DNA from: Paenibacillus sp. FSL R7-0337
Lineage (GTDB): Bacteria; Bacillota; Bacilli; Paenibacillales; Paenibacillaceae
Direction of reading: 5' to 3'
DNA: 64,000 nucleotides
NCBI RefSeq assembly: GCF_037969875.1
Contig: NZ_CP150218.1
Coordinates: forward strand, 7,254,001 to 7,318,000
Under the pieces are notes generated by a model. It ran no database searches. It was not told the DNA's origin and saw nothing but the letters and a program-made list of their open reading frames with translations. A program made the position numbers and the translations under genes. Positions within the stretch are counted from its first letter, which is position 1; each line of letters starts with the position of its first letter. Shown here piece by piece: positions 35,794-44,505 of this stretch.

Positions 35794-36813
35794 ATGAAGC
35801 AAGCAAGCAGCGAAATTCCTGCATTACATGAAATGTTCCGGGAGGCCTTTAAAATAGGGGCTGCCGTCAGTACTGGCATTATAGCTGCCCAGGGTCCTTT
35901 CATTGCCAAGCATTACAACAGCATCACCGCCGAGAATGAGATGAAGCCGGCTCTGGTTCAGCCGCAGGAGGGCGAATTCACCTTCGAGGCTGCGGACGGT
36001 ATCTTCGAATTCGCAGAGTCGCATGGGATCGGTGTCCGGGGGCATACGCTTTTGTGGCATAACCAGACCGGAGACTGGATGTTCCAGGATGCGGAAGGCA
36101 GAGCCTGCAGCAGAGAGCAATTGCTTGCCCGCCTGCAGACCCACATTAACACGGTAGTAGGCCGTTACCGGGGCCGGGCGTATGCCTGGGATGTAGTAAA
36201 TGAAGCGATTGAGGATAAAACAGACCAGTACCTGCGGGATACGCAGTGGCTTGAGATCATCGGCGAGGATTATCTCCGTCAGGCCTTTGAAATGGCACAT
36301 CAGGCAGACCCAGACGCGCTGCTGTTCTACAACGACTATAATGAGACCGATCCTGTCAAGAGCGGCAAAATCTACAAGCTTGTACGCAGCCTGCTGGATC
36401 AGAATACGCCGATTCACGGGATCGGCATGCAGGGACACTGGAATATCTACGGCCCTTCCATTGAGGAAATCCGCAATGCGCTTAAGCTCTACGCATCACT
36501 GGGGCTCAAGATTCACATTACCGAGCTGGATCTCTCCGTGTTCAACCATGACGATAAACGCACGGACTTGAAAGCGCCAACAGCTGAAATGCTGAAGCTT
36601 CAGGAGGAGCGTTATGCCGAGATCTTCGCCCTACTGCTGGAATTCAGAGACTCCATTGATTCGGTGACCTTCTGGGGCGTGGCCGATGATTATACCTGGC
36701 TGGACGGCTTCCCCGTCCGGGGACGCAAGAACTGGCCGTTCCTGTTCGATGAGCAGAAGCAGCCAAAGGCTTCATTCGCCCGGCTGGCCGAGCTGGCCGC
36801 ACCGCAATCCTAA
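35794..36813 (+). CDS. GH10 endo-1,4-beta-xylanase, intracellular type
   Basis: 339 residues. ATG 35794 has AGGAGG 9-10 bases upstream; the frame extends further upstream without a credible start. The single GH10 barrel has the acid/base Glu137 in WDVVNEAI and the nucleophile Glu244 in HITELDLS. Other conserved parts are GHTLLWHNQTGDWMF and DDYTWLDGFPVRGRKNWPFL. There is no signal peptide and no binding module, matching the cytoplasmic GH10 xylanases of Geobacillus and Paenibacillus that shorten imported xylo-oligosaccharides. It is the first gene of a unit with two GH43 genes (44 and 18 bp gaps). Confidence 0.95.
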   Translation: MKQASSEIPALHEMFREAFKIGAAVSTGIIAAQGPFIAKHYNSITAENEMKPALVQPQEGEFTFEAADGIFEFAESHGIGVRGHTLLWHNQTGDWMFQDAEGRACSREQLLARLQTHINTVVGRYRGRAYAWDVVNEAIEDKTDQYLRDTQWLEIIGEDYLRQAFEMAHQADPDALLFYNDYNETDPVKSGKIYKLVRSLLDQNTPIHGIGMQGHWNIYGPSIEEIRNALKLYASLGLKIHITELDLSVFNHDDKRTDLKAPTAEMLKLQEERYAEIFALLLEFRDSIDSVTFWGVADDYTWLDGFPVRGRKNWPFLFDEQKQPKASFARLAELAAPQS

Positions 36814-36857
36814 TATTATTGTAAGCTGGACACCTTATTATATCTGGAGGGAATCAA

Positions 36858-38291
36858 ATGACAACTCAACTGAAGCAGGCTACCGGCAAGGTACCGCCAA
36901 GCGGCAATCCGCTGGTGGCACACAGATACGGAGCCGATCCTTATGCCCTGGTATTCGAAAACAGAGTCTATCTGTATATGACCAATGATGCGCTGGAGTA
37001 TGATGAGAATGGTGTGGTGAAGGAGAACTCCTACAGCAGCATTAATACGATTACCGTAATCTCGTCCGCTGACCTGGTGAACTGGACCGATCATGGTCCG
37101 ATAGCCGTAGCCGGACCGGAGGGTGCAGCGAAGTGGGCAACCCAGTCCTGGGCACCGGCAGCGCTTCATACCGTAATTGACGGCAAGGACAAGTTTTTCC
37201 TCTACTTCGCCAATAATGCCAGCGGCATCGGTGTTCTGTCGAGTGACAGTCCGGTAGGTCCATGGGTGGACCCGATCGGGGAGGCACTGATTCTGCGCTC
37301 TACACCTGGGGTAGAGGATGTTACCTGGTTGTTCGATCCGGCGGTGCTGTTAGATGATGACGGAAAGGGGTATATCTACTTCGGAGGCGGCGTCCCGGAA
37401 GGACAGTTCGCCGAGCCGGGCACAGCACGGGTGATGCCGCTGGGTGAGGACATGACCAGCGTGGTGGGCAGCGCGAAAGTGATTCCGGCCCCGTTCATGT
37501 TCGAGGATGCCGGAATCCATAAGTGGAACGGAGTCTACTATTATACCTACTGCTCGAACTTCTATGACGGGCAGCGGCCGGAAGGCAGCCCTCCTGCGGG
37601 AGAGATCGCCTATATGACCAGTGAGCATCCGATGGGTCCCTGGACGTATCAACACACGATCCTGAAGAATCCGGGACATTTCTTCGGCGTATCCGGGAAT
37701 AACCATCATGCGGTCTTCCAGTTCCATGACAGCTGGTATATTGCTTATCACGCCCAGACCTTGTCCAAGGCCCAAGGGATTGCGAACGGCTACCGTTCCA
37801 CACATTTGAACCGCCTGACTCATAATGAGGACGGTTCCATTCCGGAAATCCATGCGGATTACGAAGGTGTGCAGCAGCTTGCAGCGTTGAACCCGTATGA
37901 GCGTATTCCGGCGGCAACGATGGGCTGGAGCGCAGGGGTGAAGACAGAATACCTGGCCGAGGGCGGAGTTCAGGCCGTAACGGATGTGGAGCACGGCGGC
38001 TGGATCGGACTATCCGGGGTAGACTTCGGCAGCGGAGCCGAGTCATTCCAGGCATCGGTCCTGAGTCTGGAAGCGGGCGGCGTGCTGGAGCTGCATCTGA
38101 ATGACCCGGCAGGTCCGGTTATCGGCAAGCTGCAGGTTCCGGCGGAAGGCGGAGCGCAGGAATGGCTGGAGCTGAAGACGGTGGTCCAGGGAGCGGAGGG
38201 AGTGCATAACCTCTATCTGGTATTCACAGCAGAGAGCGGTAAGGACTTGTTCAAGCTGGCCCATTGGCAATTCACACCACAGCATAACTAA
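36858..38291 (+). CDS. GH43 arabinoxylan-active glycosidase with CBM6-like domain
   Basis: 477 residues; ATG with CTGGAGGG upstream. The five-bladed GH43 propeller (about 1-330) carries Asp27 in YGADPYALV, Asp160 in WLFDPAVLL and Glu216 in MFEDAGIHK. The C-terminal ~130 residues (EHGGWIGLSGVDFG, VHNLYLVFTAESG) form a CBM6-type sandwich. Similar two-domain proteins include arabinoxylan arabinofuranohydrolases such as XynD. It has no signal peptide, so removal of arabinose from imported arabinoxylo-oligosaccharides is the likely role. It lies in the xylanase unit. Confidence 0.92.
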   Translation: MTTQLKQATGKVPPSGNPLVAHRYGADPYALVFENRVYLYMTNDALEYDENGVVKENSYSSINTITVISSADLVNWTDHGPIAVAGPEGAAKWATQSWAPAALHTVIDGKDKFFLYFANNASGIGVLSSDSPVGPWVDPIGEALILRSTPGVEDVTWLFDPAVLLDDDGKGYIYFGGGVPEGQFAEPGTARVMPLGEDMTSVVGSAKVIPAPFMFEDAGIHKWNGVYYYTYCSNFYDGQRPEGSPPAGEIAYMTSEHPMGPWTYQHTILKNPGHFFGVSGNNHHAVFQFHDSWYIAYHAQTLSKAQGIANGYRSTHLNRLTHNEDGSIPEIHADYEGVQQLAALNPYERIPAATMGWSAGVKTEYLAEGGVQAVTDVEHGGWIGLSGVDFGSGAESFQASVLSLEAGGVLELHLNDPAGPVIGKLQVPAEGGAQEWLELKTVVQGAEGVHNLYLVFTAESGKDLFKLAHWQFTPQHN

Positions 38292-38309
38292 CAGCAAGGA
38301 GGCGGCACA

Positions 38310-39821
38310 TTGAATACAGCCATCATTACTAATCCAGTACTATGGGCAGATGTCCCGGATGTGGATGTGATCCGGGTCGGTCCAGTGTTCTATATGGTCA
38401 GCACCAGCATGCACTCGATGCCGGGCTGTCCGATTATGAAATCGGTGAATCTGAAGGACTGGGAGATTGTGAGTTACGTCTTTGATACCTTCGAGGACAC
38501 TCCGGCCTTCCGGCTGGAGGACGGCGAAGGGATTTACGGCGGCGGTTCCTGGGCTGCCTCGCTGCGGTGCAGGAACGGAATCTATTATGTATGCTTCTCT
38601 TCCAATGATACAGACCAGTTCTACATCTACCAGACCCGGGATATCGAGCATGGACCGTGGGCGCGTTCGGTCATCCCGGATCTGCACCATGACCCGGCGC
38701 TGCTGCTGGATGAGGACGGCCGCAATTATGTGATCTACGGCAACGGGGATATCCGCATCCGGGAGCTGAACGAGGACCTGACCGGATGGATGAGCCGCGG
38801 AACGAAGCAGCTGCTGCTGGAAGGCGAGCGGCAGGGCATTATGCTGCGGATGGAAGGCTGTCATGCCCATAAGCGTGACGGGTATTATTACCTGTTCTTC
38901 ATTGAATGGCCGGCAGAGGGCAACATGCGCAGACGCCAGCTATGCTACCGGTCCCGGGAGCTGCTCGGTCCTTATGAGCGCAAGGTTATTCTGGACGATA
39001 ACCTGGGCTACGAGAATCGCGGTGTAGCGCAAGGCGGGCTGGTCGATACTGAGGACGGCGACTGGTACGCCGTGCTGTTCCAGGATCACGGGGCAGTTGG
39101 ACGTGTTCCCTGCGTATTCCCTGTGAGCTGGGAGAACGATTGGCCGGTAATCGGGGATGGCGGCAAGGCTCCGCTGAGCTTCGGGACGAAGCTGCCTGCG
39201 GATGAGCCGAAGGCGATTGTAATCAGCGATGAGTTCGACTATACGGAGAACCGGCTGGCGCTTCAGTGGCAATGGAACCATAATCCCGATAACGGGCTAT
39301 GGTCGGTTACCGAGCGGCCGGGCTGTCTGCGGCTGCGTACAGGCAAGGCAGCTGATAGCGTCGTAACGGCGCGCAATACGCTGACCCAGCGGACGGAGGG
39401 TCCGGCTTGCAGTGCCGAGACGATGCTGTATCTGGGCGGCATGAACGAAGGTGACCGGGCCGGGATGGTAGCTCTTCAGTCCGGGTACGGCACGGTTGAG
39501 GTGGCCGCCGGAGCGCAGGGACAGTTCACCGTGGATATGTGTATCCAGGGTGACGACGGCGTTGAAGTGGTGGAGAGTATCCCGTTCACGGGTGAGTGTA
39601 TCTGCCTCAGAGTCGATTTCAACTTCGAGGATGGTGTGGACGAGGCCCGGTTCTTCTACTCAGGGGGCGGTGAGGTCTGGCATCCCATCGGGCAGACGCT
39701 GCATATGAAATATACGCTCGATCATTTCATGGGCTACCGGATCGGCTTGTTCAATTATGCGACCCGGCAGCCCGGCGGCTATGCCGATTTCGATTATCTC
39801 CGTTATCACCGGCAGGATTAA
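38310..39821 (+). CDS. GH43 beta-xylosidase/arabinofuranosidase with C-terminal sandwich domain
   Basis: 503 residues starting at TTG with AAGGAGGCGG upstream. The N-terminus (NPVLWADVPDVDVIRVG) has the paired Asp residues around 17-19 that mark the base position. Further on HHDPALLLDEDG supplies the modulator Asp and RMEGCHAHK the acid Glu. The last ~190 residues (SDEFDYTENRLALQWQWNHN onward) are the GH43 C-terminal beta-sandwich (DUF1349-like). Enzymes of this shape are exo-acting beta-xylosidases or alpha-L-arabinofuranosidases. There is no signal peptide. The stop codon overlaps the end of the convergent AraC gene by 4 bases. Confidence 0.92.
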   Translation: MNTAIITNPVLWADVPDVDVIRVGPVFYMVSTSMHSMPGCPIMKSVNLKDWEIVSYVFDTFEDTPAFRLEDGEGIYGGGSWAASLRCRNGIYYVCFSSNDTDQFYIYQTRDIEHGPWARSVIPDLHHDPALLLDEDGRNYVIYGNGDIRIRELNEDLTGWMSRGTKQLLLEGERQGIMLRMEGCHAHKRDGYYYLFFIEWPAEGNMRRRQLCYRSRELLGPYERKVILDDNLGYENRGVAQGGLVDTEDGDWYAVLFQDHGAVGRVPCVFPVSWENDWPVIGDGGKAPLSFGTKLPADEPKAIVISDEFDYTENRLALQWQWNHNPDNGLWSVTERPGCLRLRTGKAADSVVTARNTLTQRTEGPACSAETMLYLGGMNEGDRAGMVALQSGYGTVEVAAGAQGQFTVDMCIQGDDGVEVVESIPFTGECICLRVDFNFEDGVDEARFFYSGGGEVWHPIGQTLHMKYTLDHFMGYRIGLFNYATRQPGGYADFDYLRYHRQD

Positions 39822-40708
39822 GACCGGGTCTGGAAATGGGAAGCATATTCGCTGGGTGTCATCGATGTATGCTGCTTGAATATTCTTCCGAAATACGTCA
39901 GGCCCGTGAAGCCGACCCGGAAGGCCACCTCCTGAATCGGATACCGGCGAAGCTGGAGCAGGCGGCTGGCCTCATGCACCCGCAGCATGTTCACATATTC
40001 GATTAAGGTCTTGCCGGTGTTCTTTTTGAACAGATGACAAAAGTAGTTGGGGGTTACGCAGCAGATCCGTGCGGCCTCCTCCACGGTCAGCGGTTCATGG
40101 AAATGGTTGCTAAGGTGAATCAGCAGGGGCTGGATGCCTGTCTCCTGCCGGTCTCTTTTGGAAGGCGGTGCTGTGAACTCGGCCAGGGGATAAGCCAGAC
40201 CCAGGGAAGAGAACAGGCCGCCTTTTATACATAATTCATACCCGGGACTCTTGCTCTGGTAGCTGAAAATAATCTGTTCAATGCATCCTCTGATCTGGCG
40301 GGTAACCGGCTGGTCCGCCCCATAGAAGGCAGGCAGCCTGATTTCACCGGAGAGCAGCGGCCGGATATGCTGAAGCTCAGTCAGGTCCCGTATACCGTTC
40401 AGCAATGCTTCGTTGTAGACAACCGCATACAGCTCACTGCCATCCTCTGTCGGATAGGCCGCATGAATCTGCGGACGGCTGACGAAGGCAAGCTCCCCCT
40501 GCACCAGCTCTCTGGAGTGGGGGCCGACCTGGACGCGGAAGCGGCCCTTGGTCACGAGAATCCATTCGAGATGGTCATGCCAGTGAGGCGGAATAATACT
40601 GCGGTCCGGAAAGCAGATATGAAATACATTGATGGGGAACAGGCCCTCGGGAATTTCCGTGTGCTCTTTTTTCCATGGATAAGGCTTGTCCTCGAACGCT
40701 CCACTCAT
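39818..40708 (-). CDS. AraC-family transcriptional regulator with cupin sensor domain
   Basis: 296 residues from ATG 40708, which has GGAGGGATTAAG directly upstream; longer in-frame starts lack a site. The cupin (about 20-110) includes IIPPHWHDHLEWILVTKGRF and the C-terminal helix-turn-helix pair reads VTPNYFCHLFKKNTGKTLIE and GFTGLTYFGRIFKQHTSMTP. It is divergent from the GH31 gene at 40834 (125 bp between starts) and probably controls it. Its 3' end overlaps the convergent GH43 gene by 4 bases. Confidence 0.9.
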   Translation of the reverse strand: MSGAFEDKPYPWKKEHTEIPEGLFPINVFHICFPDRSIIPPHWHDHLEWILVTKGRFRVQVGPHSRELVQGELAFVSRPQIHAAYPTEDGSELYAVVYNEALLNGIRDLTELQHIRPLLSGEIRLPAFYGADQPVTRQIRGCIEQIIFSYQSKSPGYELCIKGGLFSSLGLAYPLAEFTAPPSKRDRQETGIQPLLIHLSNHFHEPLTVEEAARICCVTPNYFCHLFKKNTGKTLIEYVNMLRVHEASRLLQLRRYPIQEVAFRVGFTGLTYFGRIFKQHTSMTPSEYASHFQTRS

Positions 40709-40793
40709 CTTAATCCCTCCACACAATCGTAATATCGTATGATAGATGCGTACTTTTATGTATAGTATAGCGGCTTTGCACTCTTTATAATGT

Positions 40794-40803
40794 GGTTGCA
40801 ACC
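40794..40803. promoter_or_regulatory. Short palindrome upstream of the second GH31 gene
   Basis: GGTTGCAACC is a perfect 10-bp palindrome 31 bp before the GH31 start. TTGCAC and TATAAT occur close upstream (40775-40790). It is a candidate operator for the divergent AraC regulator. Confidence 0.35.
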
Positions 40804-40833
40804 TTATTATAGAACTGTTGGAGGGATCGCGCT

Positions 40834-42816
40834 ATGTTTCGTGAAGAGAATGGCAGACTAATCAGAGAATATGATCATGAGAGAGTCTGGATAGAGCCTT
40901 GGGGAGAGCATTCGCTGCGTATCCGGGCTTCGTATGCGGAGATTACCGATGAGCAGTGGGCACTTCTGCCTGCTGTGCAGACGCTGAGTCATATATCGAT
41001 TACCCCAGAGCGCGCGAGCATTGTGAACGGGAATATCCGGGCGGAAATAACGGACAAGGGGCAGATCTTCTTCTATAACCAGCATGGCAAGCTGCTCCTT
41101 AACGAGACGGAGGATACCTATCAGTTAAAATACGGGGGCAGAGAGCTAAGCGCCATCCCCGGCAGCAGTGACTTCTCCGTGAAGCTCCGGCTGGAAGCGG
41201 ACCCGCAAGAGAAGCTGTACGGCATGGGGCAGTATCAGCATTCCTTCCTGAATCTGAAGGGCTGCTCGCTGGAGCTGACCCACCGCAACAGTCAAATCAG
41301 TATTCCGTTCGTGCTGTCCAGCGCCGGTTACGGGTTCCTGTGGCATAATCCGGCGATCGGACAAGCGCATTTCAGTCTGAATGTGACCGAATGGACAGCT
41401 CCGTCCACCAAGCAGCTGGATTATTGGATCACTGCCGGTGACTCGCCTGCCGAGATCGAGGAGGCTTATGCCAAGGCTACGGGAACCGTTCCGATGATGC
41501 CGGATTATGGCATGGGGTTCTGGCAATGTAAGCTCCGCTACCGTACGCAGGAGGAATTGCTGGAGGTGGCGAGGGAGCATAAACGGCGGGGGCTGCCGCT
41601 TGACGTCATTGTCATTGATTTCTTCCACTGGACGAATCAGGGGGACTGGCGGTTCGACCCGGAATATTGGCCTGATCCTGAGGCGATGGTGCAGGAACTG
41701 CAGGAGCTGGGCATTGAGCTGATGGTCTCGGTCTGGCCGACTGTCCAGACGGAGAGCGAGAATTATAAGGAGATGCTGGAAAAAGGGTACCTGCTGCGCT
41801 CGGACCGCGGGGTGCGGACCCAATTCCAGTTCCTCGGCCAGAACGCGATCTTCGATGCGACGAATCCGGAGGCCCGCAAATTCCTGTGGGGTCTGATTAA
41901 GCAGAATTATTATGACAAAGGGATCAAGGTCTTCTGGCTCGATGAGGCGGAGCCGGAGCTGACGGTCTATGACCATGATATCTACCGCTATCATATCGGC
42001 TCCAGCAAGCAGATCGGCAATATCTATCCGATGAAATACAGCCAGACCTTCTATGACGGCATGGCCGCTGAAGGCCAGGAGAATATTATCAATCTGGTCC
42101 GTACCGCCTGGGCGGGCAGCCAGCGCTACGGGGCGCTTGTATGGTCTGGAGACATTCACTCCAGCTTCAAGGTGCTCAGCATTCAGGTGCGGGCCGGACT
42201 GAATATGGCCGTGGCCGGGATTCCATGGTGGACCACCGACATTGGCGGCTTCCACGGCGGCAATCCGGCAGACGCCTCCTTCCGGGAGCTGATGGTCCGC
42301 TGGTTCCAGTATGGTGCGTTCTCTCCGGTATTCAGGCTGCACGGGGACCGTTCACCTTTTGTTGAGCCTACCGGAACACGGGGCGGGGGCGTATGCGGAA
42401 GCGGCTCGGATAATGAGGTGTGGAGCTACGGGGATGAGGCGTATGTCATCTTCAAGGAGTTCATGCAGATGCGGGAGCGTCTGAAGCCGTATATCCGCGG
42501 ACTGATGGAGGCTGCACATGAGAAGGGCACGCCGCCTATGCGTCCATTGTTCTATGATTTCCCTCAGGACCCGGCAGCCTGGGATATCGAGGACCAGTAT
42601 ATGTTCGGTCCCGATCTGCTGGTCGCCCCGGTGCTGGGCGAGGGCGAACGGGCGCGCAAGGTGTACCTGCCGTCCGGCTCAGAGTGGACCCATGTCTATA
42701 CCGGCACTGCCTATGCCGGCGGACAGGCTATTATGATCGACGCGCCGCTCACGCAGATTCCCTTGTTTGTGCGGGACGGTGCCGTGCTGCCTGTGCTTGG
42801 CGGGGTTGAGGAGTAA
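40834..42816 (+). CDS. GH31 alpha-glycosidase (alpha-xylosidase/alpha-glucosidase)
   Basis: 660 residues; ATG with TTGGAGGGATC upstream. The N-terminal sandwich (about 1-215) includes KLYGMGQYQHSFLNLKGC. The barrel has the nucleophile Asp370 in KVFWLDEAEPEL and the acid/base Asp505 in RLHGDRSPFVEP. It is ~150 residues shorter than the GH31 protein at 17846, lacking much of the C-terminal extension, and its signature is WLDEAEP rather than WWCDCTEP. The two are therefore different subgroups. This form occurs in xyloglucan- and arabinoxylan-type loci as alpha-xylosidase. It has no signal peptide, and control by the divergent AraC protein is likely. Confidence 0.9.
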   Translation: MFREENGRLIREYDHERVWIEPWGEHSLRIRASYAEITDEQWALLPAVQTLSHISITPERASIVNGNIRAEITDKGQIFFYNQHGKLLLNETEDTYQLKYGGRELSAIPGSSDFSVKLRLEADPQEKLYGMGQYQHSFLNLKGCSLELTHRNSQISIPFVLSSAGYGFLWHNPAIGQAHFSLNVTEWTAPSTKQLDYWITAGDSPAEIEEAYAKATGTVPMMPDYGMGFWQCKLRYRTQEELLEVAREHKRRGLPLDVIVIDFFHWTNQGDWRFDPEYWPDPEAMVQELQELGIELMVSVWPTVQTESENYKEMLEKGYLLRSDRGVRTQFQFLGQNAIFDATNPEARKFLWGLIKQNYYDKGIKVFWLDEAEPELTVYDHDIYRYHIGSSKQIGNIYPMKYSQTFYDGMAAEGQENIINLVRTAWAGSQRYGALVWSGDIHSSFKVLSIQVRAGLNMAVAGIPWWTTDIGGFHGGNPADASFRELMVRWFQYGAFSPVFRLHGDRSPFVEPTGTRGGGVCGSGSDNEVWSYGDEAYVIFKEFMQMRERLKPYIRGLMEAAHEKGTPPMRPLFYDFPQDPAAWDIEDQYMFGPDLLVAPVLGEGERARKVYLPSGSEWTHVYTGTAYAGGQAIMIDAPLTQIPLFVRDGAVLPVLGGVEE

Positions 42817-42893
42817 GGCGGAAATTATAAGGCAAGAAGAGTAAGGCCATTGAATACGGCTATACTCTTGCTTGCTCACAACGGTACAAGCTA

Positions 42894-42938
42894 AGTAGAG
42901 CAGCGATTCTCCTGATAGTGGAGGGTCGCTGCTCTACT
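42894..42938 (+). terminator. Hairpin terminator after the second GH31 gene
   Basis: AGTAGAGCAGCGA and TCGCTGCTCTACT form a perfect 13-bp stem. The loop itself contains CTCC/GGAG. There is no T-run, but it is the only strong structure after the gene. Confidence 0.6.
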
Positions 42939-42943
42939 GTGTG

Positions 42944-42977
42944 GACCAAATGTATGCGAAAAATCGAACACATTGGG
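42944..42977. repeat. Palindromic hairpin element, copy 2 (imperfect)
   Basis: GACCAAATGTATGCGAAAAA followed by TCGAACACATTGGG resembles the element at 26537-26570, but the stem is interrupted: only AATGT/ACATT and CGA/TCG pair. The shared 5' flank GTGTGG.CCAAATGTA shows common origin. Confidence 0.5.
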
Positions 42978-43129
42978 CCGGCTTAGAGGTGCATGGCGCA
43001 AAGGTAAACATTACAGGGGTTAAAGAAACCTTGGATCAGCCTGGGCATGATGCTTTCCTGGCCTTAAGCCGGATTTAGTTGGAAATTCTCCACCTGCTGA
43101 GGAACGGAGGAGCCGTCGCCGGATAGCAG

Positions 43130-43265
43130 ATGGAAAAACAGCACTTAATCTGCTGCAAATCAATCAGAGCAGAGGAAATGCGCGAAATTAAATGACGTTT
43201 ATCCAACTATTTCCTTCAGATGCTGCGAATGATCACAATTAAGTTGCGTTTTTCCAACTATATAG
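43130..43265. repeat. Dispersed repeat units in a gene-free gap
   Basis: The gap 42817-43542 has no credible gene. Besides the hairpins listed it contains AATTAAATGACGTTTATCC (43186-43204) and AATTAAGTTGCGTTTTTCC (43238-43256), plus an inverted relative GATGGAAAAACAGCACTTAA (43130-43149). The same motifs recur at 58067-58197. The arrangement of inverted copies suggests a foldable intergenic element. Confidence 0.55.
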
Positions 43266-43542
43266 ATTGAACTAAAAAACTTAAGTTAAGGGAAAGTGGC
43301 GGAGGGGAATTTTGGAACTGGAGGAGCGGTAGCGACCGCCTTTGTGTTTGGATTTCTACCGCGAGGAGCGGTTTCAATCAGGAAATCCAAGCACAACAGC
43401 GGCCGGAAGTCCAAAACTTCTCTGGAGTCACGGCTAATCCTAAAACATAAAAACCAGTAGTTCAATTTATATAATTATTAATGTTACTTGAATGCGCCAT
43501 TGTGGCAGCCAGTTCATGCATTCTTGAAATGTCGATTCCCCC

Positions 43543-44334
43543 CTACGTCTCCTTCCGAATCAGCGGTTGTTTGGAAGCCAGCCGCTCCCGGTAGGCGCGG
43601 GGAGAGAAGCCGGTCAACTGCCGGAACTGGCGGCAGAAATGCTCGACATTGGCGTAGCCGCAGAGAGCGGCGATCTCGGCGATTTTGTGCTGGCCGAAGC
43701 CCAGCTTCTCCTTGGCCAGCCTAATCCGGCATTGAATGACATCCTCCATGCAGGAGATGCCGAAGGCTGATTTGTAGATGGTCTGGAGGTAGCCGGTGCT
43801 GATGTGCAGATATCCGGCCATTGAGGATACGGTCCAGGGGTGGCCGGGATTGCTGTACAGCGTCTTGCGCAGCTCCAGCAGATTATAATACTGTGGCGTC
43901 AGCTTGTCCTGGGACGCTTCGGACAGCTTGTTGAACAAGAGGCGGAACAGGTAGTCAATGGACAGCTCCCGGTAGTCGTTCTGGAACGAGTTCTCCAGCG
44001 TCAGCAGCTGGAACAGCTGATGGCAATATCCGGGGTCGGGCAGGGAGAATGGACTGCCGAGCGGCAGGACGCTTTCGGTGATATAGGATTCATCCGCATC
44101 GAAACGGACCCAGTCGTTGACATACCTCCGGGAGCAGGCGCGGTAATAGATGTTGTGCCCTGGAGGATACAGAGCGACAGAGTGAGCGGGAAATTCCTTC
44201 AATTCACCGTCCACTTCGAACACCGCGGGAGTCTGGGTCAGGACAAGAAGCCAGGCGTCCAGTCCTTCGGGGATACTGTAGACGAAATTGGCCGGATGTG
44301 CGGCATCGTATTCCACGTAGTGAATTGTGGGCAT
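43543..44334 (-). CDS. AraC-family transcriptional regulator
   Basis: 263 residues; ATG with AAAGGAG upstream. The N-terminal sensor region is cupin-like (FPAHSVALYPPGHNIYYRAC). The C-terminal helix-turn-helix pair reads ISTGYLQTIYKSAFGISCME and CGYANVEHFCRQFRQLTGFS. It is divergent from the GH43 gene at 44506 (171 bp between starts), its probable target. The inducer is likely an arabinose- or xylose-containing sugar (inference from the neighbour). Confidence 0.9.
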   Translation of the reverse strand: MPTIHYVEYDAAHPANFVYSIPEGLDAWLLVLTQTPAVFEVDGELKEFPAHSVALYPPGHNIYYRACSRRYVNDWVRFDADESYITESVLPLGSPFSLPDPGYCHQLFQLLTLENSFQNDYRELSIDYLFRLLFNKLSEASQDKLTPQYYNLLELRKTLYSNPGHPWTVSSMAGYLHISTGYLQTIYKSAFGISCMEDVIQCRIRLAKEKLGFGQHKIAEIAALCGYANVEHFCRQFRQLTGFSPRAYRERLASKQPLIRKET

Positions 44335-44382
44335 GGGCTTCTCCTTTCTTCGGATAGATCAATTAATGGTCAGTAAATATCA

Positions 44383-44411
44383 TTGTTAGCATGTCAGTGA
44401 ATCTCTATAAT
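44383..44411 (+). promoter_or_regulatory. Promoter for the GH43 gene at 44506
   Basis: TTGTTA (44383-44388), 17 bases, then a perfect -10 TATAAT (44406-44411). Transcription would start near 44418, leaving an untranslated leader of about 88 bases. The -35 box lies in the divergent region shared with the AraC gene. Confidence 0.6.
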
Positions 44412-44505
44412 TTGTAGTGGACATAAGAGTAAATTTGAAGGTTAATCGAACAGTTCGTAATTATAATTATTAGAAATTATCAATAGGAAGGAAGATTATG
44501 AATCC

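Noticed and set aside
41146..42342. 398-codon minus-strand frame opposite the second GH31 gene
   Set aside because: It is antisense to an unambiguous GH31 barrel and shows no recognisable domain.
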